Virus record (IMG/VR): IMGVR_UViG_3300035698_004912
Location: 1 to 21,112 of that record
Length of the DNA stretch: 21,112 nt
Origin: a virus
Strand: one strand, 5' to 3'
A program made the position numbers and the translations under genes. Of this stretch, positions 1 to 5,943 are shown in pieces; the first letter of the stretch is position 1, and each line of letters begins with the position of its first letter. A model generated the notes under the pieces. That model was not told where the DNA came from, ran no database searches, and saw nothing but the letters and a program-made list of their open reading frames with translations.

Positions 1-213
1 AAGGCATATCGAAACTATCTACTAAAAGAAGATAAGAATGGAGAAGTAATCAATGAGCCAGACGACACAGTACACGAGTGGAGTAACCCGATGGATGCAA
101 TAAGATATTCATTCAGTGACAAATACAGAACAGCTAAAAAGTGGGAGAATAAACTAAAACAATTCCAAGATAACTCAAAACAATTCGATGTCTACGGAAA
201 TCCAAACTTTTAA
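1..213 (+). CDS. Terminase large subunit, C-terminal end (partial)
   Basis: The reading frame is open from the first base and ends at TAA 211-213, giving the last 70 residues of a protein that starts outside the window. It contains WSNPMDAIRYSF (about residues 27-38 of the fragment). This matches the closing motif of phage large-terminase nuclease domains, where N-x-x-D-A-x-R-Y carries a metal-binding Asp (here D32). In this family the protein couples ATP hydrolysis to pumping DNA through the portal and cuts the concatemer. The residues after the motif form a charged, Lys/Gln-rich tail. The position directly upstream of the portal gene supports the call. The ATPase domain is not visible, so the family assignment rests on the motif and gene order. 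Confidence 0.8.
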   Translation, partial: KAYRNYLLKEDKNGEVINEPDDTVHEWSNPMDAIRYSFSDKYRTAKKWENKLKQFQDNSKQFDVYGNPNF

Positions 214-391
214 TCAAGCACTAGAAGTTGTGGCTGCTAAAGCTCCATATTTGATTCTTATTGATAATGAAATAAGTGGAGTAGAGGATGGAATAATAAG
301 TTTTGATGTAAGGGTGCATAAAAGCGAAGTACGGGATATAGTGGTAAAGAAGGTTAAGCGCATACAATTAAGCAAAAATGTGTTAAAATAA
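188..391 (+). CDS. Small hypothetical protein between terminase and portal
   Basis: This encodes a 67-residue protein that I do not recognise. It starts inside the terminase gene with a 26-base overlap and ends five bases before the portal start. It has an N-terminal helix-like stretch and a middle part of alternating hydrophobic residues (ISFDVRVHKSEV), followed by a basic C-terminus (VVKKVKRIQLSK). No Cys, transmembrane segment or signal peptide is seen. The tight packing in the same direction suggests a real, co-translated gene. No clear Shine-Dalgarno sequence precedes it. Function unknown. Confidence 0.6.
   Translation: MSTEIQTFNQALEVVAAKAPYLILIDNEISGVEDGIISFDVRVHKSEVRDIVVKKVKRIQLSKNVLK
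381..389 (+). promoter_or_regulatory. Possible extended -10 element in front of the portal gene
   Basis: The bases TGT-TAAAAT form an extended -10 (TGn plus a 5/6 match to TATAAT). The hexamer ends six bases before the portal ATG at 396, so transcription from it would start at or next to the start codon and give a leaderless message. No convincing -35 box is seen. The element overlaps the last codons of the upstream small gene and may be coincidence in AT-rich DNA. Confidence 0.25.
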
Positions 392-395
392 ATAT

Positions 396-2141
396 ATGTC
401 AAATCAATTACTGGATGAGGTAGAAGACCACCAACGGAAATCTAAATCGTACTTGGATACCTACAGAGAGAAGTGGCAAGACTATGAATCAATGGTTATT
501 TGTACTCACAGAGAAGCCTTACAAAACCAAAACAAAGTATATGACCCAAGACTGGGTACAATCGAACTGGAACGAACAGCACGGATAATGTCACAACGCC
601 CTAAAGGGCAATCAAGACCAGTCAGTACAGATGATGTAGGCAAAACTCAACTAATGAACATGCTGCTAGACTACCAAATGAAGAACGCCAACCAGCAGTT
701 TAGTTTCTTAATCAAAATGAGGATGCTGTCTTTCTGGTCTAGAGTATATGGTTCAATGTTCGCCCTTACCCCGTGGGTTGTCAGTGATAAATACATCGGA
801 CCGGAACTCAACATAATTTCTATATGGGACTCCTTCCCACAACCAAACGTTCAACCAAGAGACGCTGACTGGTTCACTCAACAACACTGGCTATCAATCA
901 AATGGTTACTACAGCAAGACCCTGAAGTTTGGAATATGGAAGAAATCAAAAGTTTGGCTAGTGAAATGAAACGAGCGAATGATGAAGGTGATGTTAAAAG
1001 GGCAGGTGATGATACAGGCGAAATAGAAGACCAGCTATACCCATCACAGTTTGGTGATAACGTATTCCCGAAAGTCAAAGCATTCACCGAATACCGAAAA
1101 GATAAGTGGATAACATGGACACCACAAAGAGCTAAGGCGGGTAGACCACACATCCTTCGAGTAGTTAAACGTAAAGACACTGAACTGCCAATAGTCTGTA
1201 AGCAATTTGTTCCATCGTTAGTAGGTCCGATAGGTATAGGGCCATTTCAGAGAGGAAAGTCGTTACAGTTCGCAGCTAACCAGGCAATCAACTTACATTT
1301 AGCAGGCGTTAAAAGTGCCCTAGCACCTGAGCTAATGATTAACCCAGATGCGGTAGTCCCGTCATCAATTAAATACGGAGCAGCGGAGAAGTGGTTTATG
1401 CAAGACCCAGGCAAGGACGTAGTAACTGTTCAGAAGTCAGGAGAGGCCGTCAACGTGTTTAATTCCACTTATGGGATGTTGGTATCGGCTATGCTCAATC
1501 AAGGCGGCACAACCGATACTACGTCGTCTAGCTACACAGATAGTTCGCTTGGTAAAACCCCTCAAGCACTACGGTTACAAGCTGCAGCTCAAGCAGCAAT
1601 GGATGAATGGGAAGAAGTTATGATGCATGACACTATAACGGAAGTAATGAAACGCTGGATGCAGATGAACTCAACCGAATTGGAAACAGGAGTCATGGTT
1701 AGATTGTTTGGTAAAGAGATTGAGGAGCTGTTACGAGTTTATCCGGACGCTCAAGCACTAGTGGAGGGTAATGGAGTATTTATAGACAAGACTATCTTCC
1801 AAGATGAAGAAGACGCAACGCCTATCGAATGGGACTATGACTTAGAGGTAGGAGCAACCTCCAAGCCTAACCTAGAACAAGAGAAAACAGATATTAACGA
1901 ACTAATCAAGTTTGTGCTAGAAAGTCCACAGGTCTTTGAGATGATGCAACGTGAGGGCAAGACGATAAACGTATCTGAACTGATAGAACGTTCTATCGCC
2001 AAAACAGGTATCAAAGACATAGATAGGATTATCACTGAGAGTCAATCACAAGAACCTCAAGGTATGCAGCAACCTCAAGAGAACCAAATGGCTAATGAAG
2101 TAATGGGTGGAACGAGTGGCATCCCACCAATACAAGTATGA
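396..2141 (+). CDS. Portal protein
   Basis: This encodes a 581-residue protein. Its size, its place right after the large terminase and before scaffold and capsid, and its composition fit the phage portal: the dodecameric ring at one capsid vertex through which DNA is packed and ejected. Visible features are a charged helical N-terminus, a Trp/Tyr-rich region around residues 100-180, and a long helical segment rich in Ala and Gln near residue 400 (ALRLQAAAQAAMDEWEEVMM) like the stem/crown helices of portals. The C-terminus is Gln/Pro/Gly-rich and probably flexible. It is translationally coupled to the next gene by an ATGA overlap. No Shine-Dalgarno sequence is evident; the start is preceded by A/T only. 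I cannot show a signature motif, so the call rests on context and overall character. Confidence 0.8.
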   Translation: MSNQLLDEVEDHQRKSKSYLDTYREKWQDYESMVICTHREALQNQNKVYDPRLGTIELERTARIMSQRPKGQSRPVSTDDVGKTQLMNMLLDYQMKNANQQFSFLIKMRMLSFWSRVYGSMFALTPWVVSDKYIGPELNIISIWDSFPQPNVQPRDADWFTQQHWLSIKWLLQQDPEVWNMEEIKSLASEMKRANDEGDVKRAGDDTGEIEDQLYPSQFGDNVFPKVKAFTEYRKDKWITWTPQRAKAGRPHILRVVKRKDTELPIVCKQFVPSLVGPIGIGPFQRGKSLQFAANQAINLHLAGVKSALAPELMINPDAVVPSSIKYGAAEKWFMQDPGKDVVTVQKSGEAVNVFNSTYGMLVSAMLNQGGTTDTTSSSYTDSSLGKTPQALRLQAAAQAAMDEWEEVMMHDTITEVMKRWMQMNSTELETGVMVRLFGKEIEELLRVYPDAQALVEGNGVFIDKTIFQDEEDATPIEWDYDLEVGATSKPNLEQEKTDINELIKFVLESPQVFEMMQREGKTINVSELIERSIAKTGIKDIDRIITESQSQEPQGMQQPQENQMANEVMGGTSGIPPIQV

Positions 2142-2479
2142 AGCAAGGAGAACAAGCAATACCCGCTTTCTTTCGAACGGTAATAGACGAAAGTAGCAGG
2201 TTGATAAAAAAGCAGCCAAAGAAAAAAGATGAAGATGCCCTTGTGCAGTTAGCTGATTCTGAAGGATGGGAAAAGGTAAAAGAGATAATAGAAAACAAAC
2301 AGCAAGCACTGGATAACGCATATAATAAATCAATGAGAGGCAGCACTAACTTAGAGGAGATAGGCATGAGAGCCTTAATAAAAGAAATGGTAACAGTAGC
2401 TTATCAGTCAGTAATAGACACAGTAGAATTACCTATTAAGGCCAGAGAATATGAAGCCATTACAAAATCTAGAAAATGA
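2138..2479 (+). CDS. Hypothetical protein downstream of portal
   Basis: This encodes 113 residues. The start codon overlaps the portal stop (ATGA), so it is probably translated by re-initiation. The protein is charged and helical. It has a basic patch (LIKKQPKKKDED), then a segment EGWEKVKEIIENKQQALDN that looks like an amphipathic or short coiled-coil helix, and ends ITKSRK. Small helical proteins at this place, between portal and scaffold, are common in tailed phages and are often of unknown assembly role. No enzymatic motif, Cys cluster or membrane segment is seen. Function unknown. Confidence 0.7.
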   Translation: MKQGEQAIPAFFRTVIDESSRLIKKQPKKKDEDALVQLADSEGWEKVKEIIENKQQALDNAYNKSMRGSTNLEEIGMRALIKEMVTVAYQSVIDTVELPIKAREYEAITKSRK

Positions 2480-2630
2480 ACAAGTGGCAGTAAAGGAAAG
2501 GAGCGTACCTGTTTGTAAAGAGTTTAAACAAAAAGGAGATGTGGTATGGTGTATGTCTTGTCCTAACAGACACACAATACCTGGCACGGAATTAACTAGG
2601 GAGGGGACACTTGCCAAAAAAAGAAAATAA
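2451..2630 (+). CDS. Small Cys-containing hypothetical protein
   Basis: ATG 2451 to TAA 2628-2630 encodes 59 residues and overlaps the previous gene by 29 bases. The protein has three cysteines and one histidine in a compact centre: C22, then C34-x2-C37 and H41 (WCMSCPNRH). This spacing could bind one zinc ion, as in a minimal knuckle. The C-terminus is basic (LAKKRK). No clear Shine-Dalgarno sequence is present, and the start might lie elsewhere. The frame fills what would otherwise be a gap before the scaffold gene, which supports it being real. A promoter candidate begins inside its last codons. Confidence 0.55.
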   Translation: MKPLQNLENEQVAVKERSVPVCKEFKQKGDVVWCMSCPNRHTIPGTELTREGTLAKKRK

Positions 2631-2638
2631 CTTATAAT
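2611..2638 (+). promoter_or_regulatory. Sigma70-type promoter ahead of the scaffold-capsid genes
   Basis: TTGCCA (2611-2616, 5/6 to the -35 consensus) and TATAAT (2633-2638, 6/6) are separated by 16 bases. Transcription would start near 2645, about 30 bases before the scaffold ATG. The 11-mer AACTTATAATT around the -10 recurs exactly at 16389-16399, where it also precedes a gene. This promoter would drive scaffold and capsid down to the terminator near 4639. Confidence 0.6.
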
Positions 2639-2677
2639 TAAGAACAATAGCACCCTGATTAAAGTGGGTAGTGAATT

Positions 2678-3607
2678 ATGAAAGAATTAAAGCCACGCGA
2701 GGACGGGGAAAACCCTAAAGACCGCGCAGCAGCCGTAAAACAAAACAACGACGAGGAGCTAACTCAATTAGAACAATCGCTCTCTGCCGAGGGTGAATCG
2801 TCGGAAGAGGAAGCGGCAACCTCTGAAACCGAGGAATCTGAAGGTGAATCACAAGATGAATCGGAGGAACCTGAAGAAGGTGAGGAGCCTGAAGCAGAAG
2901 AAACCGAGGAGTCAACTGAGGAGTCTGAAGAAACTGAGGAGTCTGAACCGGAGGAATCCGAGGAAGACGAAGTACGGCAGTTATCTTTGAGAGGTCAAAA
3001 AAGATTTCAGAACCTTGCTAACGAGAATAAACAACTAAAGGGTGAATTAGGGAAACTACAGACAACAGTTAATAGCCTACAAGGTATCGGATATAGCAAA
3101 AAGGAAGCGGAAACGATAGCCCCTGACATAGATACATCTAACAAGGAAGAAATAACTGAAGAAGATTACAGGCAGGATATAGCGAAGCAAGCTCGACATG
3201 TGGTCCAGGATGAAATAAGAAAGCGTGACCAAGTAGACCAATTTAACAAGAAACAGGAATGGTTTAAAGAAGACTTAGAAACAGTAGAGAGTAATCATCC
3301 TGAGCTAAATCCTGATTCAGATAAATACAATAAAGAAGTAGATGAGTTTATCGGTGATTATTACGAGACACTGGTAGCAAAAGACCCTAATGTACGCTTA
3401 AGAGATGTGGCTAAAAAGGTTATAAACCTAAACAACGCAACCTTAAAAGAAAAGCAGAAAGAAAAAGTATCCACTCTTGCCAAGCAAGCATCATCGCAAG
3501 CTATCCAGACAGGCACACAAGAAGACACAAGCAGTGATGTGAGCAATAAGATACAAGGGGCTGAAACAATACAAGAACTAGAAAGACTGGAATCGGAACT
3601 TACATAA
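2678..3607 (+). CDS. Putative capsid scaffolding protein, hyperacidic
   Basis: This encodes 309 residues immediately upstream of the major capsid gene, the usual place of the scaffold that organises procapsid assembly and is then removed. Residues about 39-99 are almost entirely Glu, Ser, Thr and Pro with many EESEE-type repeats. Residues about 104-140 (QKRFQNLANENKQLKGELGK onward) are a likely coiled coil, as in many scaffolds. The rest is helical, highly charged and without Cys. A helical, charged C-terminal part (EKQKEKVSTLAKQASSQAIQ) may contact the capsid shell. No protease motif is visible. The start follows AATT with only a weak ribosome site. An alternative is a DNA-mimic or other acidic virion protein, but position and coiled coil favour scaffold. 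Confidence 0.75.
   Translation: MKELKPREDGENPKDRAAAVKQNNDEELTQLEQSLSAEGESSEEEAATSETEESEGESQDESEEPEEGEEPEAEETEESTEESEETEESEPEESEEDEVRQLSLRGQKRFQNLANENKQLKGELGKLQTTVNSLQGIGYSKKEAETIAPDIDTSNKEEITEEDYRQDIAKQARHVVQDEIRKRDQVDQFNKKQEWFKEDLETVESNHPELNPDSDKYNKEVDEFIGDYYETLVAKDPNVRLRDVAKKVINLNNATLKEKQKEKVSTLAKQASSQAIQTGTQEDTSSDVSNKIQGAETIQELERLESELT
2792..2974 (+). repeat. Low-complexity Glu/Ser repeat tract inside the scaffold gene
   Basis: Imperfect units such as GAGGAGTCTGAA are repeated along this stretch and encode residues 39-99 as runs of EES, EET and EPEE. The tract was probably produced by slippage or unequal exchange of short units. It also creates a spurious basic reading frame in the next frame. 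Confidence 0.8.
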
Positions 3608-3635
3608 GAATTCTCAAAGACAACTGTCGTACTCA

Positions 3636-3659
3636 TTCGGACAGAGAGCCGAAAGGAGG
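3636..3659 (+). promoter_or_regulatory. Strong ribosome-binding site of the capsid gene, with an abutting hairpin
   Basis: AAAGGAGG (3652-3659) sits nine bases before the capsid ATG and is the strongest Shine-Dalgarno match seen in this window. Just upstream, TTCGG (3636-3640) can pair with CCGAA (3649-3653) around an 8-base loop. The 3' arm shares two bases with the ribosome site. It may tune initiation or protect the message; it may also be incidental. Confidence 0.55.
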
Positions 3660-3668
3660 CGATAAGAA

Positions 3669-4583
3669 ATGGCAATTACAAATAGAACGACAGTAGCAGG
3701 TCCAGTCGGGCAGTATTACGATAAACGTTTCCTAATGCGGGCTGAGGAGAACTTTGTTTGGATGGACTTGGGACAGAAGGGAAGTGTACCACCTCATGCC
3801 GGTCAAACAGTTGTATGGCATCGTTTTACGAATCCTACAGCTAAGACCAGTGCGTTGACGGAGGGTAGTGACCCAACCCCAACAGGCCTATCTTCAACAT
3901 TAGTATCCGCTACACTAGCTCAGTATGGTAATTACGAGCGTATCTCCGATATGCTTGAACTAACAGCTGTATCTAGCGTAGTCAAGGAAGCAATTGACCT
4001 CTTGGCTTATGAAGCGGCTTCTAGTTTTGATGACATCATCAAGGCAGTAGTTATCGACCACGGACAAGCTCAATATGCTGAAACTGCAACTGCAAGAAAT
4101 AGCTTGCAGGCTACAGACACTTACGGTGTAGGTGAAATTCGAGAGGCGTTGCGTACATTGCGAACATTAGGGGCTAAACCTCATACTGGCACTGATTATG
4201 TGGCAGTATGTCACCCCGATGTCCTTTATGACCTTCAAGGGGAAGACTCATGGATTAACGCTCATATCTATACAGAGAAAGGTATCAACGCTGTGTATAA
4301 CGGCGAGGAAGGCCGCATGTATGGTGTGCGTCACGTGATGACCCAGAACGCTGAAGTGCTGACTAACTCCGGTTCTGCTGGAACGGAAGTCTATCAAACG
4401 CAGATTATAGGTAAGGGATACTTCGGTGTCTCCCACCTGCAAAATCTGAAAACGTATGTAGACTCACCATCAAGGAACTTGGTGTTACGCCATGCTTCGG
4501 ATGTAGGGTGGATTGCATCGTTTGCTGCAGAGGTCTTGAACGACAGTTTTGCTGTTCGTGTGGAAAGCGGAGCGACTCAATAG
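3669..4583 (+). CDS. Major capsid protein, N4-gp56 family-like
   Basis: This encodes 304 residues. The order of segments resembles the N4-gp56 family of HK97-fold capsid proteins. An N-terminal YYDKRFLMRAEENFVW is followed by a Gly/Pro-containing segment with HAGQTVVWHRF (about residues 43-53) and LTEGSDPTPTGLS. Next comes a YGNYERISDMLELTAV segment leading into a long helix (about residues 90-125). The C-terminal half is beta-rich with HPDVLYDLQ and VRHVMTQNAEV. It follows the scaffold gene and has the strongest ribosome site in the window, as expected for the most abundant virion protein. A hairpin terminator follows 33 bases after the stop (TAG). Length is typical for the shorter members of the family and below that of phage N4 itself. 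Confidence 0.88.
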   Translation: MAITNRTTVAGPVGQYYDKRFLMRAEENFVWMDLGQKGSVPPHAGQTVVWHRFTNPTAKTSALTEGSDPTPTGLSSTLVSATLAQYGNYERISDMLELTAVSSVVKEAIDLLAYEAASSFDDIIKAVVIDHGQAQYAETATARNSLQATDTYGVGEIREALRTLRTLGAKPHTGTDYVAVCHPDVLYDLQGEDSWINAHIYTEKGINAVYNGEEGRMYGVRHVMTQNAEVLTNSGSAGTEVYQTQIIGKGYFGVSHLQNLKTYVDSPSRNLVLRHASDVGWIASFAAEVLNDSFAVRVESGATQ

Positions 4584-4615
4584 AGCCAATAATTAGGCTT
4601 TATACGAGATGATTG

Positions 4616-4639
4616 AAGAGGTCGAAAGGCCTCTTTTTT
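4616..4639 (+). terminator. Intrinsic terminator after the capsid gene
   Basis: An 8-base-pair stem (4616-4623 with 4628-4635, one T-G wobble) closes on a GAAA tetraloop, and the T-run 4634-4639 follows. This is a textbook rho-independent terminator and ends the packaging/head transcript. Confidence 0.9.
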
Positions 4640-4692
4640 CATTTATAAAATGTATATTTGCATACGATACTGATGTCTGTTAGTGTGTAAGT

Positions 4693-5232
4693 ATGGAGCA
4701 AAAAACATGTATACATTGTCAGAATATATACGAGAGGGGACATGGCGCATGGAAGCGTTGGGCTAAAAGAAAGTATTGTAGTCGCAAGTGTAATGATGTA
4801 GCGAGAAGGCGCATTGTACATTTACCACCAAAAGAAAAAGAATGTTTAGTTTGCGGTAAAACATACAGTAAGAGGTATGAGGAGGCGTGGCTTAAATGGA
4901 AGGGAAGAAAGTTTTGTAGCTCTAAATGCTCTTATGTCGGTAGAGTAAACAAGGCCCCTAGAACAGCCTTTAAGAAAGGCAATACACCTCATAACTTTAA
5001 GAAAAGAGGGTATGGATATGATGCTGTACATAGCTGGATAAGAAGACACTATAAAAAGAAACGTATTTGTGAGGACTGCGGGGAGGAGCGCAAAACACAA
5101 TGGGCTAATATCAGCGGTAAATACAAGCGGGATAGAAGTGATTTTAAGGAGCTGTGTTATAGCTGTCATACTAAGTTTGACCATGAAGACCCTAAGAGGC
5201 CGAGATATAAAGGCGCTGTGGATAACCGCTAG
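4693..5232 (+). CDS. Free-standing HNH endonuclease with two N-terminal zinc fingers
   Basis: This encodes 179 residues. Two tandem finger-like units come first: C6-x2-C9 with C29-x3-C33, and C51-x2-C54 with C75-x3-C79. Each has a W-K-W or W-A-K-R segment before a YCS/FCS-x-x-C pair. The C-terminal domain is a phage-type HNH nuclease: H113 in YDAVHSWI, structural zinc pairs C126/C129 and C155/C158, N139 in QWANIS and H159. Such enzymes nick or cut DNA and often act as homing elements in phage late regions. The gene lies alone between the capsid terminator and the next promoter, which fits an insertion. No good Shine-Dalgarno sequence is seen, suggesting low expression. Its last codons contain one copy of a DnaA-box repeat. 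A second, related gene is at 16418. Confidence 0.88.
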   Translation: MEQKTCIHCQNIYERGHGAWKRWAKRKYCSRKCNDVARRRIVHLPPKEKECLVCGKTYSKRYEEAWLKWKGRKFCSSKCSYVGRVNKAPRTAFKKGNTPHNFKKRGYGYDAVHSWIRRHYKKKRICEDCGEERKTQWANISGKYKRDRSDFKELCYSCHTKFDHEDPKRPRYKGAVDNR

Positions 5233-5262
5233 TGACAAATGTCTTAATTAGCTGTGGATAAC
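5215..5262 (+). repeat. Direct repeat carrying two exact DnaA boxes
   Basis: GCTGTGGATAAC occurs at 5215-5226 and again at 5251-5262, same orientation, 36 bases apart. Each copy contains TGTGGATAA (5217-5225 and 5253-5261), the exact complement of the DnaA box TTATCCACA. The first copy encodes the end of the HNH protein. The second lies just upstream of the extended -10 at 5268-5276, where a -35 contact would be. Binding of host DnaA is an inference. Confidence 0.6.
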
Positions 5263-5267
5263 TTTTG

Positions 5268-5276
5268 TGTTATAAT
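5268..5276 (+). promoter_or_regulatory. Extended -10 promoter of the GroES and sugar-gene operon
   Basis: TGT-TATAAT is an exact extended -10 (TGn plus consensus hexamer, 5271-5276). The -35 region (TTAGCT, 5248-5253) is weak, as allowed for extended -10 promoters. Transcription would begin near 5283, giving a leader of about 20 bases before ATG 5303 with no Shine-Dalgarno sequence. The downstream DnaA-box copy overlaps the region an RNA polymerase would contact. Confidence 0.6.
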
Positions 5277-5302
5277 AAAGTATAAACATTAAAACATTGA
5301 AT

Positions 5303-5608
5303 ATGGTCACACCAAATAAAGGACGGATAATAGTAGAGCTCCTTAAACAAGAAGATGGGCAGATAATCCTACCTACCAGAGAGAATATAAAAGCAGGAGA
5401 GAACGCACAGATAGGTAAAATAGTTCATGCAGGTGATAGCCAATTCAAGAAAGGACAAGTAGTCATGTTTGCCGAGTATTCAATGGTAGGCTTCTATAAA
5501 GACATTAAGTCATTGGCGGAAGGTAAAGTCTCTATGAGCCAAGTTAACAAACCTGAGAATATGTACTACGTAGTAGCTGGATGTGATATAATGGCAAGTG
5601 ATGGGTGA
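5303..5608 (+). CDS. GroES-like co-chaperonin (Cpn10)
   Basis: The product has 101 residues from ATG 5303; a TTG two codons upstream is a less likely start. The pattern follows Cpn10. The first strand is GRIIVELLKQEDGQIILP (residues 7-24), then comes a polar stretch RENIKAGENA (26-35) where the mobile loop lies, followed by IGKIVHAGDSQFKKGQVVMF (37-56) and AEYS, matching the family's G-x-V-x-x-x-G, K-x-G-D-x-V-x-F pattern. GroES caps GroEL and closes the folding chamber. Several phages encode their own version (T4 gp31 is the known example) to fold the capsid protein. No GroEL is present here, so it would work with the host chaperonin. The gene leads the operon that includes the sugar genes. 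The C-terminal part diverges from bacterial GroES. Confidence 0.75.
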   Translation: MVTPNKGRIIVELLKQEDGQIILPTRENIKAGENAQIGKIVHAGDSQFKKGQVVMFAEYSMVGFYKDIKSLAEGKVSMSQVNKPENMYYVVAGCDIMASDG

Positions 5609-5714
5609 TTTCGACGTACTAAACATAACTACCACTAAAGTCTTACAAGATGACCCTGAGCCAATTCCAGAAGAATCTGAAGAAAGTGAATCCGAACCTA
5701 CGGATAAGGAGTAG
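5601..5714 (+). CDS. Very small acidic hypothetical protein
   Basis: ATG 5601 overlaps the GroES stop by 8 bases and the frame ends at TAG 5712-5714, giving 37 residues. The second half is strongly acidic (DDPEPIPEESEESESEPTDKE region, residues 17-37). It also overlaps the next frame by 65 bases. It bridges a gap that would otherwise separate two coupled genes, which is the main argument for it. The composition could equally be a by-product of the overlapping frame. Function unknown. Confidence 0.35.
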   Translation: MGDFDVLNITTTKVLQDDPEPIPEESEESESEPTDKE

Positions 5715-5943
5715 AGGTTATGGAGATATAGTCGGAGTATTCGACGGAGATAGGTTTTTAATTCGCATGTCTAAAGGAGAATTCAATTTAAACGGTTACA
5801 GGAAGAAGTTTATCAGAGGCAATCTGGACGTGGTATATGGCAACATACAAAAGCGTGGACGTAAGACAGTTACCAGAATGTTACAACGCAAAGGGTATGT
5901 TAACAGCATAAAAGATTATCGAATGTTATTATGGGGATATTGA
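5650..5943 (+). CDS. Hypothetical basic protein in the GroES operon
   Basis: This encodes 97 residues, rich in Lys and Arg. It opens with a helix (SQFQKNLKKVNPNLRIR). A beta-like stretch follows (YGDIVGVFDGDRFLIRMSKG, about residues 24-43), then NLNGYRKKF, RKTVTRMLQRKGYV and a C-terminal WGY. The middle reads like a small mixed alpha/beta fold with a basic surface, possibly nucleic-acid binding, but no named motif is visible. The start overlaps the 37-residue frame by 65 bases, and the end overlaps the first glycosyltransferase gene by 13 bases, so it is probably translationally coupled. I do not recognise the family. Confidence 0.65.
   Translation: MTLSQFQKNLKKVNPNLRIRSRGYGDIVGVFDGDRFLIRMSKGEFNLNGYRKKFIRGNLDVVYGNIQKRGRKTVTRMLQRKGYVNSIKDYRMLLWGY

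Noticed and set aside
2046-2367. Two hydrophobic, membrane-like frames on the - strand
   Set aside because: They lie opposite the portal end and the 113-residue gene. Hydrophobicity arises from reading A-rich coding DNA backwards; there are no promoter or ribosome signals.
2793-2990. 65-residue basic frame on the + strand within the scaffold gene
   Set aside because: It is a frame-shifted reading of the Glu/Ser repeat (GAG and GAA repeats give Arg/Lys in the next frame) and has no ribosome site.
4584-4599. Small AGCC/GGCT hairpin right after the capsid stop
   Set aside because: Four base pairs with an 8-base loop is too weak, and a much better terminator lies 16 bases further on.
5069-5251. 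60-residue + strand frame overlapping the HNH gene
   Set aside because: The HNH frame has intact Cys/His/Asn motifs through the same bases, so this is a shadow.
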